Assembly: GCA_020638795.1 (NCBI GenBank)
Contig: JACKHW010000010.1
Span: 85,939-149,938, forward strand
DNA from: Planctomycetota bacterium
GTDB lineage: Bacteria; Planctomycetota; UBA1135; GCA-002748355
DNA length: 64,000 bases
Direction: 5' to 3'
Shown here piece by piece: positions 28,062 through 36,233 of this stretch. The translations under genes and the position numbers were made by a program. Each line of letters begins with the position of its first letter. The stretch's first letter is position 1. The notes under the pieces were generated by a model, which did no database searches, was not told the origin of the DNA, and saw only the letters and a program-made list of their open reading frames with translations.

Positions 28062-29524
28062 CGCCTGACGGTGGCAGCGACAAGCGCGTGCGACACCAGA
28101 GCTACGGTGAGGGCACGGTCACGGCGGTCGAGCGCGGTGGTATGGCCTTGCGGGTGCGTTTCGATCGCTATCCCGGACTCGAAGTCAGTTTGCCTGCCCG
28201 CTTGTTGCGGCTCGTGGGGGCGGACGAAGGCGCGACCGGCGGCGCCAAGCGGAAGCCGCGCGCGAAAGCCCGCGCTACGTCGACGATCGCCGCGAAGCCC
28301 GTTCGCTTGTCCCCGGAAGATGCCGTGCGTCGCCAGGTGCTCGAAGCCGTTCGCCTCGGCGTCGTACCGTTGCGCGGCTTGCTCGCCTACACCGTCGGAC
28401 GGGACGAAGAGATCGAGTCGGCGCGGAGCATGCTCGAAGGACGCGATGGCGACCGCTGTCGTGCCGTCCTCGGGGACTACGGCACAGGGAAGACGCACCT
28501 CCTGGAGTTGATCCAACACATCGCGCTCGATCTCGGTTGGGTCGTGGGGCGCGCTTGGCTCGATCCGCAAGAGGCACCACCTTCCAAGCCGCGCCGTGTC
28601 TATGCGGCGCTCGCACGTTCGTTCGTGTATCCAGACAAGCACGAGGCCGGAGAGCTGGGACTGTGGCCCCTCCTCGAGCAGGCCGCGCGTGACGATGAGT
28701 TGCAGAACGGTTTGTTCGATAGCGAGCACCGACACGCATTCCTCGCGCCGGCGATTCGCTATGCACGCGGCCTGCTCGACGAGCTCGAGCAACACCCCGA
28801 GTCGAGCGAGCTGTCCGAGCTTCAGATCTTGTTGACGGATTGGATCGAAGGGCGAGCCACGGGCGTGTCTCAAGAACTGCAGCGCCGCTTGCACGCGAAT
28901 GTCGCGGTCCGAGACCGTGTGCTGGCGCTGTCGGATTTCGGCACGCTCCCGCGCATCTACGGATACATGTTGTCGGGTGTCGGGCATCTCGCACGACGTT
29001 GTGGGTATCGCGGCGTCTTGCTGCTGCTCGACGAGACCGAGTTGTTTTCCAATCTCGACCTCGAAGCGCGCGCACGTGCGGTCGATGTTTTTCGTGTCTT
29101 GATGTCCGCTGCCCTACCCGATGAGGCGATGGATCTGACTTCGGTCCGGAAGGGAGGGCGAGGCATCATTCGCGAGTTGCCACCTCGCTTCGGCTCGGAG
29201 GGCAACCTCGCGCTCGCGTTGGCCGCGACACCCGGATCGGCGAGCGAGGACTTCCTACGCGAGACCCTGGGCCCCGAGCGCGTGCTCGAACTCCGTCGCT
29301 TCGGAAAGGCGCAGTTCCGAGAGATGGGGGACCGCATTCTCGATCTCTATTTGCAAGCCTATCCGGCTGTCAATCGTCGCGTGCTCGCCGCACTCGAAGC
29401 CAAAGCCGATCAGTGGATCGCGACCGGTGCGCTCTCGAGCCCGCGCGAGTTCGGGCGTCGAACGCTCGACTTCCTCGATCAGACGCGGCACGCAGCGGCG
29501 GACTTCGCGCCGGGTCGCGCGTGA
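28058..29524 (+). CDS. BrxD-like P-loop ATPase, copy 2, with N-terminal Tudor-like domain
   Basis: 488 residues starting at a GTG inside the stop of copy 1. Residues 9-52 (RVRHQSYGEGTVTAVERGG ... LPARLLRLV) match the small Tudor/SH3-like domain found at the C-terminus of UvrD/PcrA helicases and in CarD-like RNA-polymerase binders. After a basic linker comes the ATPase: Walker A GDYGTGKTHLLE near residue 141, Walker B GVLLLLDETELFSNL near residue 322. This is the same DUF2791/BrxD group as copy 1 but diverged. The Tudor-like module suggests docking to RNA polymerase or a helicase. Operon end. Confidence 0.8.
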   Translation: MTPDGGSDKRVRHQSYGEGTVTAVERGGMALRVRFDRYPGLEVSLPARLLRLVGADEGATGGAKRKPRAKARATSTIAAKPVRLSPEDAVRRQVLEAVRLGVVPLRGLLAYTVGRDEEIESARSMLEGRDGDRCRAVLGDYGTGKTHLLELIQHIALDLGWVVGRAWLDPQEAPPSKPRRVYAALARSFVYPDKHEAGELGLWPLLEQAARDDELQNGLFDSEHRHAFLAPAIRYARGLLDELEQHPESSELSELQILLTDWIEGRATGVSQELQRRLHANVAVRDRVLALSDFGTLPRIYGYMLSGVGHLARRCGYRGVLLLLDETELFSNLDLEARARAVDVFRVLMSAALPDEAMDLTSVRKGGRGIIRELPPRFGSEGNLALALAATPGSASEDFLRETLGPERVLELRRFGKAQFREMGDRILDLYLQAYPAVNRRVLAALEAKADQWIATGALSSPREFGRRTLDFLDQTRHAAADFAPGRA

Positions 29525-29609
29525 CGAGGTCGTATTCCCGGTTTCCCGTGAGCTGCCCGCGTCGTTTCGTCGGTGCTATCGTGCGGCCACTCTCACCAAA
29601 GGAGAATCG

Positions 29610-31049
29610 ATGAAGAATCCGAAGCGAGCCCTCTTGCTCGCCTGTGTCGCGTTGGCTGTGTCCCCGTCACTGCTTGCCCAGGCACCGATGGACGATGCTC
29701 TGTGGGTCGCGTCCCGTGGCTCGACGACGCTGACGAAGTATTCGCGCTTCGGCGAAGTCATGCAGACCGTCGACATGAAGTCCAACAACTTCACGCTGCG
29801 CGGTGTCTTCCGTGCACCGGACGGCAAACTCTGGGTCGTCAACTTCATTACGCAAACGTTCACGATCTGTGATCGCGACGGCAAGGTGATCAAGAACGTC
29901 CTGACCAAGAGCGGAGGAAGCCCGTTCGCGATCGCGTTCGACAAACGCGGGTACGCGTTCGTCACGGAATCCTCGACGGTCGCCGAATACATGCCCGATG
30001 GTACGCTCGCGCGATCGTTCACCGTGCCGTCTGCGGCACTCGGGATCGCGGTCGACTATTCGACGCCTGCGCAGGCTGGCAACGTCTGGGTCGCGCATCG
30101 CAACGGTCCTCCTGGACAGGTCACCAAGATCGATATCGCGACCGGAACGGTGACGACGTACACGCTCCCGACGACGGCCACGATGATGCCGACCACGATC
30201 GTCGCGACGTACGAAGGCATCGCCAAGGCCAGCAACATCTGGGTCGGCGGCGACGGGTCGACGAACCTCTACAAGCTCGACCAGAGTGGGACTGTCTCCG
30301 GTCCGTACGCGATGCCCAACGGCTACCTCTACACATCGGGAATGGCGATCGATGCGAAGAATCGACTTTGGGCCGTTGGCCGCACCGGTGTATGCGCCGT
30401 GGTCGACACTTCGAATGGCAACACGCTGAAGACGCTGTCCGTCGCTCCGCTCAACAATGATTGCGGTGGCGTCGTCATGGACAGTATCGGTCGGCCATGG
30501 ATCATGGACCGGGGGTTCAGCTCCCCGTGTACGTTCCAGCGCTACGACGACCAGGGTGTTCTCGAGTTGCAGACTCCGGACGGCGTCAATACGTACGGCA
30601 TGATCGATGCGAGCGGCTTCAGCTATGCCTACGTCACGAATCCGTTCGGGGACGAAGACGGCGACGGTGCCGTGAACTTCACCGAGATCACGAATGGCAC
30701 GAGTCCGTACGACGCGTTGTCCACTCCAGCGCTGAGCTTCGACACGCGTGGTGTCTCGCGGGTCGGGAACACGCCGTATCTCGACGCAGTCAGTACGACG
30801 CCCGCGCCGATGGTCGCCATCTTCTCGGCGAAGACCGGCACGCCGATCAAGGTCCCGGGCATGAACGGTGAGTTCTTGCTCGACCTGCCGACGGTGTTCT
30901 TTACGACGGCGTTCCAGAGTCCGGGCAAGCTCAATCTGCCGATTCCGGCGAACAACGCGTTAGCGGGAATCAGCTATCAGCTCCAAGGGCTCCTCGTCAC
31001 CGGGACCCCCACGTTCTCGAATCTGTCGGGCATCTACATCAGCCCCTAG
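29610..31049 (+). CDS. Secreted beta-propeller (NHL/Vgb-lyase-like) protein
   Basis: 479 residues with a signal peptide (MKNPKRALLLACVALAVSP, cleaved after LLAQ). The start is fixed by GGAG 5 nt upstream of ATG 29610. The mature part shows repeated propeller blades (APDGKLWVVNF, KRGYAFVTES, NVWVAHR, NIWVGGDGS, KNRLWAVGR, IGRPWIMDR) of the NHL/streptogramin-lyase-like type, then an EDGDGAVNFTEITNGTSP calcium-loop segment and a beta C-terminus. The TAG stop lies within the left arm of the MITE-like element, so the native C-terminus may have been altered. It is not obviously related to the ATPase operon upstream. Confidence 0.8.
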   Translation: MKNPKRALLLACVALAVSPSLLAQAPMDDALWVASRGSTTLTKYSRFGEVMQTVDMKSNNFTLRGVFRAPDGKLWVVNFITQTFTICDRDGKVIKNVLTKSGGSPFAIAFDKRGYAFVTESSTVAEYMPDGTLARSFTVPSAALGIAVDYSTPAQAGNVWVAHRNGPPGQVTKIDIATGTVTTYTLPTTATMMPTTIVATYEGIAKASNIWVGGDGSTNLYKLDQSGTVSGPYAMPNGYLYTSGMAIDAKNRLWAVGRTGVCAVVDTSNGNTLKTLSVAPLNNDCGGVVMDSIGRPWIMDRGFSSPCTFQRYDDQGVLELQTPDGVNTYGMIDASGFSYAYVTNPFGDEDGDGAVNFTEITNGTSPYDALSTPALSFDTRGVSRVGNTPYLDAVSTTPAPMVAIFSAKTGTPIKVPGMNGEFLLDLPTVFFTTAFQSPGKLNLPIPANNALAGISYQLQGLLVTGTPTFSNLSGIYISP

Positions 31050-31209
31050 TGGGGTGTCTCAGAAATCGCACGTTAGTTTCCGGCCATCTGCACGCCTGGT
31101 GTCGTTGCGCTCCCTCGGCGTATCCCCGATACGCCTGCGTCCGCGCGCCTAACCAGACGCGCAGCTGACTCGGAAACAAATCGTCCGAATTTCTGAAACA
31201 CCCCACTAG
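31046..31209. mobile_element. 164-bp MITE-like inverted-repeat element
   Basis: Left arm 31046-31066 and right arm 31189-31209 are inverted copies with 20 of 21 matching bases, and weaker symmetry continues inward for another 20 bp or so. The centre holds a second hairpin (GCGTATC/GATACGC, 31118-31134). Both outer ends read CTAG, which may be a 4-bp target duplication as used by IS5-group elements. It contains no gene. The stop codon of the beta-propeller gene lies in the left arm. Confidence 0.7.
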
Positions 31210-31237
31210 CGGGGTCGCACCCAAAACCTGCTTCCCC

Positions 31238-33388
31238 ATGCCTCCAGCGCCGGTCGCACTCGTGCGGCCGGCGCGTGGAGCTTCCCTCGCACGCGGCATG
31301 CGGCCTGATATGCTCGCCGAGTTCCACCGGGACCTGGCCGAGGCTGCTCGCCGCTTGACTGAAGAACACCGAGCCCTACGCGAGCAGCTCGCTCGCACCT
31401 TCGACGCATTCTACGATCGCTTCCCGCGCTTGCTGGCGATCCAGCGGGCGGCCGCTGAGCCTGTGCTCGCGGGTCATGACGTCTTCATCGGGGCACCTAC
31501 GGCGGGTGGCAAGACCGAGGCCGCGATGGCGCCGCTGCTACAGCGGATCCTGAGCGTTCACGGCATTCGTGGTCTCGAGAGCCCGGCGTTGATCTACGTC
31601 TCGCCGACGCGCGCTCTCGTCAACGATGTCTATCGGCGCTTGACCGTGCCGGTGCGGCGCCTGGGACTCGAGATCGGTCGCAAGACCGGAGATCACGCTT
31701 CGCTCGGCAAGGTCATCCCGCACGTGTTGGTCACGACTCCCGAGTCGCTCGATTCGATGATTGCGCGGATGCCGAAGCGCTTGCTTCCGTTGTCCGCGCT
31801 CGTCCTCGACGAACTCCATGCGGTCGACGGAACGCCTCGTGGCGATCAGTTGGCGGCGCTCTGCGCACGCCTGCGCCGTGTGCTTGCCTCCCGCAACACG
31901 AAGCTCCAAATCGTCATGCTGTCGGCGACAGTCGAAGCTCCTCGTGATGTGGCCATGCGCTACGCGACCGAGCCCGTCGTCGTGAGTGAGGACGGGCGTC
32001 GTTCGATGACCGCGCGCGTCGCGCTCGCTCCGTTCGGTAAGGATCCGACGAAGAAGATCGCCGAACTCGTCGCGGGGCGGGGGGGCAAAGTGCTCGTGTT
32101 CGCGAACGCTCGTGCCGACGTCGAATGGTGTGCGGACAAGAGTCGCGGGAAGCCGCCGTTCGGGAGCTACGTCTACGCGCATCACGGCAGTTTGAGCAAG
32201 CCCGTGCGTGAACGCGTCGAGCGTGACTTCCAGCATGCGCGGACCGCGGTGTGTTTTGCGACGTCGACTCTCGAACTCGGAATCGACATCGGCGACATCG
32301 ACCACGTCGTGCTCTACGGAGTGCCGCCGGATCTGCCGAGTCTGTTGCAGCGAGTCGGGCGTGGCAGTCGTCGATCCGACGAGCTGCGCTTCTTGGCGCT
32401 CGCGCGCGACCGTGGGGAGATCCTGCGATTTCGACACATGATGCATGCAGCTCGCGCCGGACGGTTGTTGACGGATCCCGCGACGTACGACCCTTCGACC
32501 GCGCTGCAGCAGGCGGCGAGTCTGATGCTGCAGAATCCCGGCCATCGGATCGCGCCTGCCCACGTGTTGGATCGTTTGCCCGATTGGCAGGCCGCCTATT
32601 GGGACGAGGCTCGGCTCGATGCCGCGATGACGAGTGCCGAGCGTTGGTTCCGGCGGCTCGCGGCGCATCACTACGAGCCGACGGAAGCGCTGGAGCGGGC
32701 GTTTCGCTCGGGCATCGTGCATGCGAATCTCGGAGGCGAGGCAGAAGTCGAAGTCCTCGAGGAGATCACGGGGCGCGTACTCGGTACGATCGCGAAGCCG
32801 CGCCCGGAAGCATCGTCCCCCGTGTTGCTCGGTGGCGCGTCGCGCCAAATCCGCCAACGCGCCGACGGGACCTTGGTCGGCAGCGAGGCGAGCGAAGGTG
32901 AGGCGCGATTCGAGAGGAAGGCGTCGGCGCCGATTCCGATGGCACTGGCGACCGACATGGTCGACTGGCTCGGACTCGACGCGAGGTGTATCCAGCGCGT
33001 CGAGGGTGAGGACGACACGGTCTTCGTGCACGGGCTCGGATCGATCGGCGGGCTCCTCCTGCACGCGTCGGCGGGGGAGGCCGCTGTCAAGAAGCCGGGC
33101 CGTGGGGTCGCCTTCGGGCTACGACTGCGTCGCGGTCATCAGGACTGGTCCGCACAAATCGCCGAAGCGGCGAGGCTCGAGATCTTCGCGAAGAGCTTGA
33201 CCGGGCGGCTTGCGCGTTTGCTCGGCTTCGGCCCGTTCTTTCGCGATCTGCCTCACGAAGAGAAGCAGCGCGCCGTACTGGCGGCCGTGCAACCGCGGCG
33301 GATCGCCGAGCGATTGCGAGACGCATCGATCGAAGATGTCTGGGACGAAGACATGCGCCTCCAACTCAGGACGCTGCTCGCGTCCTGA
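31238..33388 (+). CDS. Lhr-like / BrxHI-like DEAD-box superfamily 2 helicase
   Basis: 716 residues from the ATG at 31238; starts at 31298 or 31310 are also possible. Superfamily 2 motifs are complete: motif I PTAGGKTEAA, motif Ia YVSPTRALVND, motif Ib TTPESLD, motif II LDELHA, motif III LSATVEA, a strand-separation half with ATSTLELGIDIGD, and motif VI QRVGRGSRR. The C-terminal half (from about residue 400) is the extended winged-helix region of Lhr/BrxHI-type helicases. BrxHI accompanies BrxD in BREX type 2. Here it follows the ATPase operon, separated by one secreted-protein gene and a MITE, and ends 9 bp before the MBOAT gene. Confidence 0.85.
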   Translation: MPPAPVALVRPARGASLARGMRPDMLAEFHRDLAEAARRLTEEHRALREQLARTFDAFYDRFPRLLAIQRAAAEPVLAGHDVFIGAPTAGGKTEAAMAPLLQRILSVHGIRGLESPALIYVSPTRALVNDVYRRLTVPVRRLGLEIGRKTGDHASLGKVIPHVLVTTPESLDSMIARMPKRLLPLSALVLDELHAVDGTPRGDQLAALCARLRRVLASRNTKLQIVMLSATVEAPRDVAMRYATEPVVVSEDGRRSMTARVALAPFGKDPTKKIAELVAGRGGKVLVFANARADVEWCADKSRGKPPFGSYVYAHHGSLSKPVRERVERDFQHARTAVCFATSTLELGIDIGDIDHVVLYGVPPDLPSLLQRVGRGSRRSDELRFLALARDRGEILRFRHMMHAARAGRLLTDPATYDPSTALQQAASLMLQNPGHRIAPAHVLDRLPDWQAAYWDEARLDAAMTSAERWFRRLAAHHYEPTEALERAFRSGIVHANLGGEAEVEVLEEITGRVLGTIAKPRPEASSPVLLGGASRQIRQRADGTLVGSEASEGEARFERKASAPIPMALATDMVDWLGLDARCIQRVEGEDDTVFVHGLGSIGGLLLHASAGEAAVKKPGRGVAFGLRLRRGHQDWSAQIAEAARLEIFAKSLTGRLARLLGFGPFFRDLPHEEKQRAVLAAVQPRRIAERLRDASIEDVWDEDMRLQLRTLLAS

Positions 33389-33397
33389 CGACAAGTC

Positions 33398-34381
33398 ATG
33401 GTCTTCAGCACAGCGACATTCCTGTTCGCGTTCTTGCCGGCCGTGCTCCTCCTCTATTTCGCGGTTCCGCGTGCGTGGCGTAATGGCTGGCTCTTGTTTG
33501 CGAGCCTGTTCTTCTACGCCTGGGGCGAGACCTGGATCGTCGCCGTCATGCTCGCGTCGATCTTCGTCAACTGGGCGCTGGCGCTCTCACTCGAAGAGGG
33601 CGGACCGCGACGCACATGGGTCGTGGCGCTGTCCGTCCTGTTCAACCTCGGGTTGCTCGTCGCGTTCAAGTACGCGAACTTCGTCGTCGACAACGTCAAC
33701 CCCTTGCTCGTCGCGGCAGGTCTTCCTGCCATGCAGATCCCCGCGATCTCCCTGCCGATCGGGATCTCGTTCTTCACTTTCCAAGCATTGTCCTACGTCA
33801 TCGACGTGTATCGCGGGCAGGCGCGCGTGCAACGCAATCCGCTCGACTTCGCTCTCTACATCGCGTTGTTCCCGCAGTTGATCGCTGGCCCCATCGTGCG
33901 CTACCGCGATGTGGCCGAACAGATCGAGTCCCGGACGTGCAGCGCGGATCTCTTTGCGGAGGGTGTGCGGCGCTTCGTGTTCGGACTCGCCAAGAAGATG
34001 CTCATCGCGAACACCGTCGCGTCGGTCGCGGATCGAATCTTCGCGCTTCCGAACGAGGAGCTGACGCTCGGGCTCTCGTGGCTCGCGACGGTCTGCTACA
34101 GCCTGCAGATCTACTTCGACTTCTCGGGCTACTCGGACATGGCGATCGGGCTCGGTCTCATGTTTGGCTTCCGGTACCTCGAGAACTTCGCATATCCGTA
34201 TGCGGCAGACTCCATCACGAAGTTCTGGCGTCGTTGGCACATGAGTTTGTCGACCTGGTTTCGTGACTACGTATACATCCCACTTGGAGGCAATCGTGGT
34301 TCGCGCATCGCGACGTATCGCAACCTCGTAATCGTGTTCTTCCTGTGTGGTTTGTGGCACGGCGCCAGTTGGACCTTCGTC
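33398..34381 (+). pseudogene. MBOAT O-acyltransferase, 5' part (split by IS256-family element)
   Basis: The first 328 codons of a membrane-bound O-acyltransferase of the AlgI/DltB type: hydrophobic N-terminus (FLFAFLPAVLLLYFAV), PIGISFFTFQALSYVIDVYRG, YFDFSGYSDMAIGLG, WHMSLSTWFRDYVYIPLGGN, and the conserved-histidine motif LCGLWHGASW just before the break. In this family the protein, with an AlgJ/AlgX-like partner, O-acetylates an exported polysaccharide. The frame continues 57 bp into the IS and ends at 34438, giving a truncated 346-residue product that keeps the WHG histidine but loses the last quarter. The upstream helicase stop is 9 bp away. Confidence 0.88.
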
Positions 34382-35750
34382 GGGATATTGTCAAATGTTG
34401 TGGACGAGGATTCGATCACGCGGCGTCCTCGACCTTGATTCCGTCTTTGAATTGGACTCCGCGAATGACGTCGCGGACGAGTTTGTAGCCGCGTAGTCGA
34501 CGCCACGTTCGTGATGCCGCCTCGGCGAGCTTGAAGACCATGGCAAAGCACGCCGCGCGCGAGCCGGACCCTTTGGTCCGTCGGTGCCTCAAGCGGACCG
34601 TGGCGAAGAGCGACTCGATGGGATTGGTCGTTCGCAGGTGCTTCCAGTGTTGTGCGGGGAAGTCGTAGAAGGCGAGAAGCTCGTCGCGATCTTTGTCGAG
34701 GCACTCGACAGCGGAGGAGTATTTCGCCTCGTACTTCGCGACGAAGCGATCGAACGCCTGATGAGCATCGTCTCTGGTATCCGCCATCCAGATCTGATGT
34801 AGAGCAGCCTTCGCTGCCTCCTGTTTGCGCTTCGGCAGCTTGTTCAGCACGTTGGCCGTCTTGTGGACCCAGCAGCGTTGGCCGCGTGTCTGCGGGTAGA
34901 CCTCGGCGAGTGCCTTCCAGAAGCCGAGTGCACCGTCACCGACGGCGAGCGCAGGCGGGTCCACGAGGCCGCGCTCACGTAGGTCGATGAGGATTTCGCG
35001 CCAGCTATCGGCGCTCTCACGAAAGCCGTCGTGCACGGCAATCAGCTCTTTGTGACCGTCTTCGGTGGCGCCCATGATCACCAAGATGCACTGCCGGTCC
35101 TCTTCGAGCCGGATATTGAAGTGCACGCCATCGACCCAGAAGTAGACGTAGCGCTTGTCCTCGAGCGACCGCCTGCTCCAGGCATCGCACTCCTGGATCC
35201 AGGACTCCTTGAGACGCACGACCGATGTCGGTGACAGGCTCGCACTCGAATCACCCGTGAGCTGTTGGAGGCACTCGCTGAAGTCACCCGTCGAGATCCC
35301 GCGCAAATATAGCCACGGGATCAGGTCCTCGAGCTTCTTCGTCCGTCGCAAGTACGGCGGCAGGATCTTGCTCGAGAATCGATGACCGTCGCGGCGGTCG
35401 TCCACGCGCGGCTGCATGATTTCGAGGCGACCAACGCCGGTGTCCAAGGAACGCTTCTTCCCGAGTCCGTTGCGCACGACGAGGCGATGGCCGTGCTCGT
35501 CCAGCTGGTCCTTGTGCGCATCGATGTACGCTGCGACCTCGGCTTCGATGGCTTGGATCAGCAGCTTCTTGGCGCCCATCTTCAGGATCTCGTCGAGTGC
35601 TTCCTGAGTGGACCCTGGACCTGGGAGAGAGGGAGTCGTAGCTTTCATAGCGTGGCGTACCTGCCCCTCGTTGGGGCGTATGGCTGTCTCAACAACTGCC
35701 AAGGTACGCCGCGTCTCTACCCCGTCATCCACAACTTTCGGTCATATCCC
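34382..35750. mobile_element. Complete IS256-family insertion sequence (1,369 bp)
   Basis: The ends are imperfect inverted repeats, left 34382-34404 and right 35728-35750, both starting GGGATAT and ending GTTGTGGA when read inward. They are flanked by identical 9-bp direct repeats ACCTTCGTC at 34373-34381 and 35751-35759, the target-site duplication. IS256 elements make 8-9-bp duplications. The element carries one intact transposase gene on the minus strand and lies inside the MBOAT gene. Confidence 0.95.
34416..35648 (-). CDS. IS256-family (mutator-type) transposase
   Basis: 410 residues from ATG 35648 (MKATTPS). The DDE triad of the mutator family is visible: Asp in YFWVDGVHFNI, Asp in LAVGDGALGFWKAL and Glu in TTNPIESLFATVRLRHRRTKGS. 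The sequence CWVHKTANVLNKLPK between the second Asp and the Glu is typical. The gene appears intact, so the element should be able to move. The orientation is opposite to the interrupted MBOAT gene. Confidence 0.95.
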   Translation of the reverse strand: MKATTPSLPGPGSTQEALDEILKMGAKKLLIQAIEAEVAAYIDAHKDQLDEHGHRLVVRNGLGKKRSLDTGVGRLEIMQPRVDDRRDGHRFSSKILPPYLRRTKKLEDLIPWLYLRGISTGDFSECLQQLTGDSSASLSPTSVVRLKESWIQECDAWSRRSLEDKRYVYFWVDGVHFNIRLEEDRQCILVIMGATEDGHKELIAVHDGFRESADSWREILIDLRERGLVDPPALAVGDGALGFWKALAEVYPQTRGQRCWVHKTANVLNKLPKRKQEAAKAALHQIWMADTRDDAHQAFDRFVAKYEAKYSSAVECLDKDRDELLAFYDFPAQHWKHLRTTNPIESLFATVRLRHRRTKGSGSRAACFAMVFKLAEAASRTWRRLRGYKLVRDVIRGVQFKDGIKVEDAA

Positions 35751-36230
35751 ACCTTCGTCTTGTGGGGGATCTACCACGGCGCGTTTCTCGTCTTCGAACG
35801 ACTCGCTGTGGGGCGCGCCGTCCACGAGGCACCGCGCGTGCTGCGCCACGCTTACACTATGCTCGTCGTCGCGTGCGGCTGGGTCTTGTTCCGCGCGACG
35901 AGCTTCGATCAAGCACTCGCGTTCTATGGTGCGATGCTCGGATTCGGTCCAGGCGACGGAGTTGTCCATGACGCAACCACGTATCTCGATGCGGAGGTCG
36001 TTCTGACGATCCTCTTGGGGTGCGTCATAGCGATGCCGATCGTGCCGACGATCGGTCTATGGGCGCGACGCGTTCTCGATCGACACGAGTCCGTTCCGAC
36101 GCGTGCCGGCGTCGTCGCAGTCAGCGCAATGCGGGGTGCGCTGTTTTGCAGCCTCGCCGTGCTCTTCATCGCCTGCGCGACCAAGCTCGCGGCTTCGACG
36201 TACAACCCGTTCATCTACTTCCGCTTCTGA
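35751..36230 (+). pseudogene. MBOAT O-acyltransferase, 3' part
   Basis: Joining 34381 to 35760 (removing the IS and one 9-bp repeat) restores a continuous frame that reads GASWTFV-LWGIYHGAFLVFERL, the normal MBOAT sequence. The intact gene would encode about 484 residues. This 3' part holds the second conserved His (IYHG), two to three transmembrane helices and the short C-terminus (STYNPFIYFRF). It has no start of its own. It ends 3 bp before the AlgJ/AlgX-like gene, so the IS probably also reduces expression of that gene. Confidence 0.9.
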
Positions 36231-36233
36231 GCG

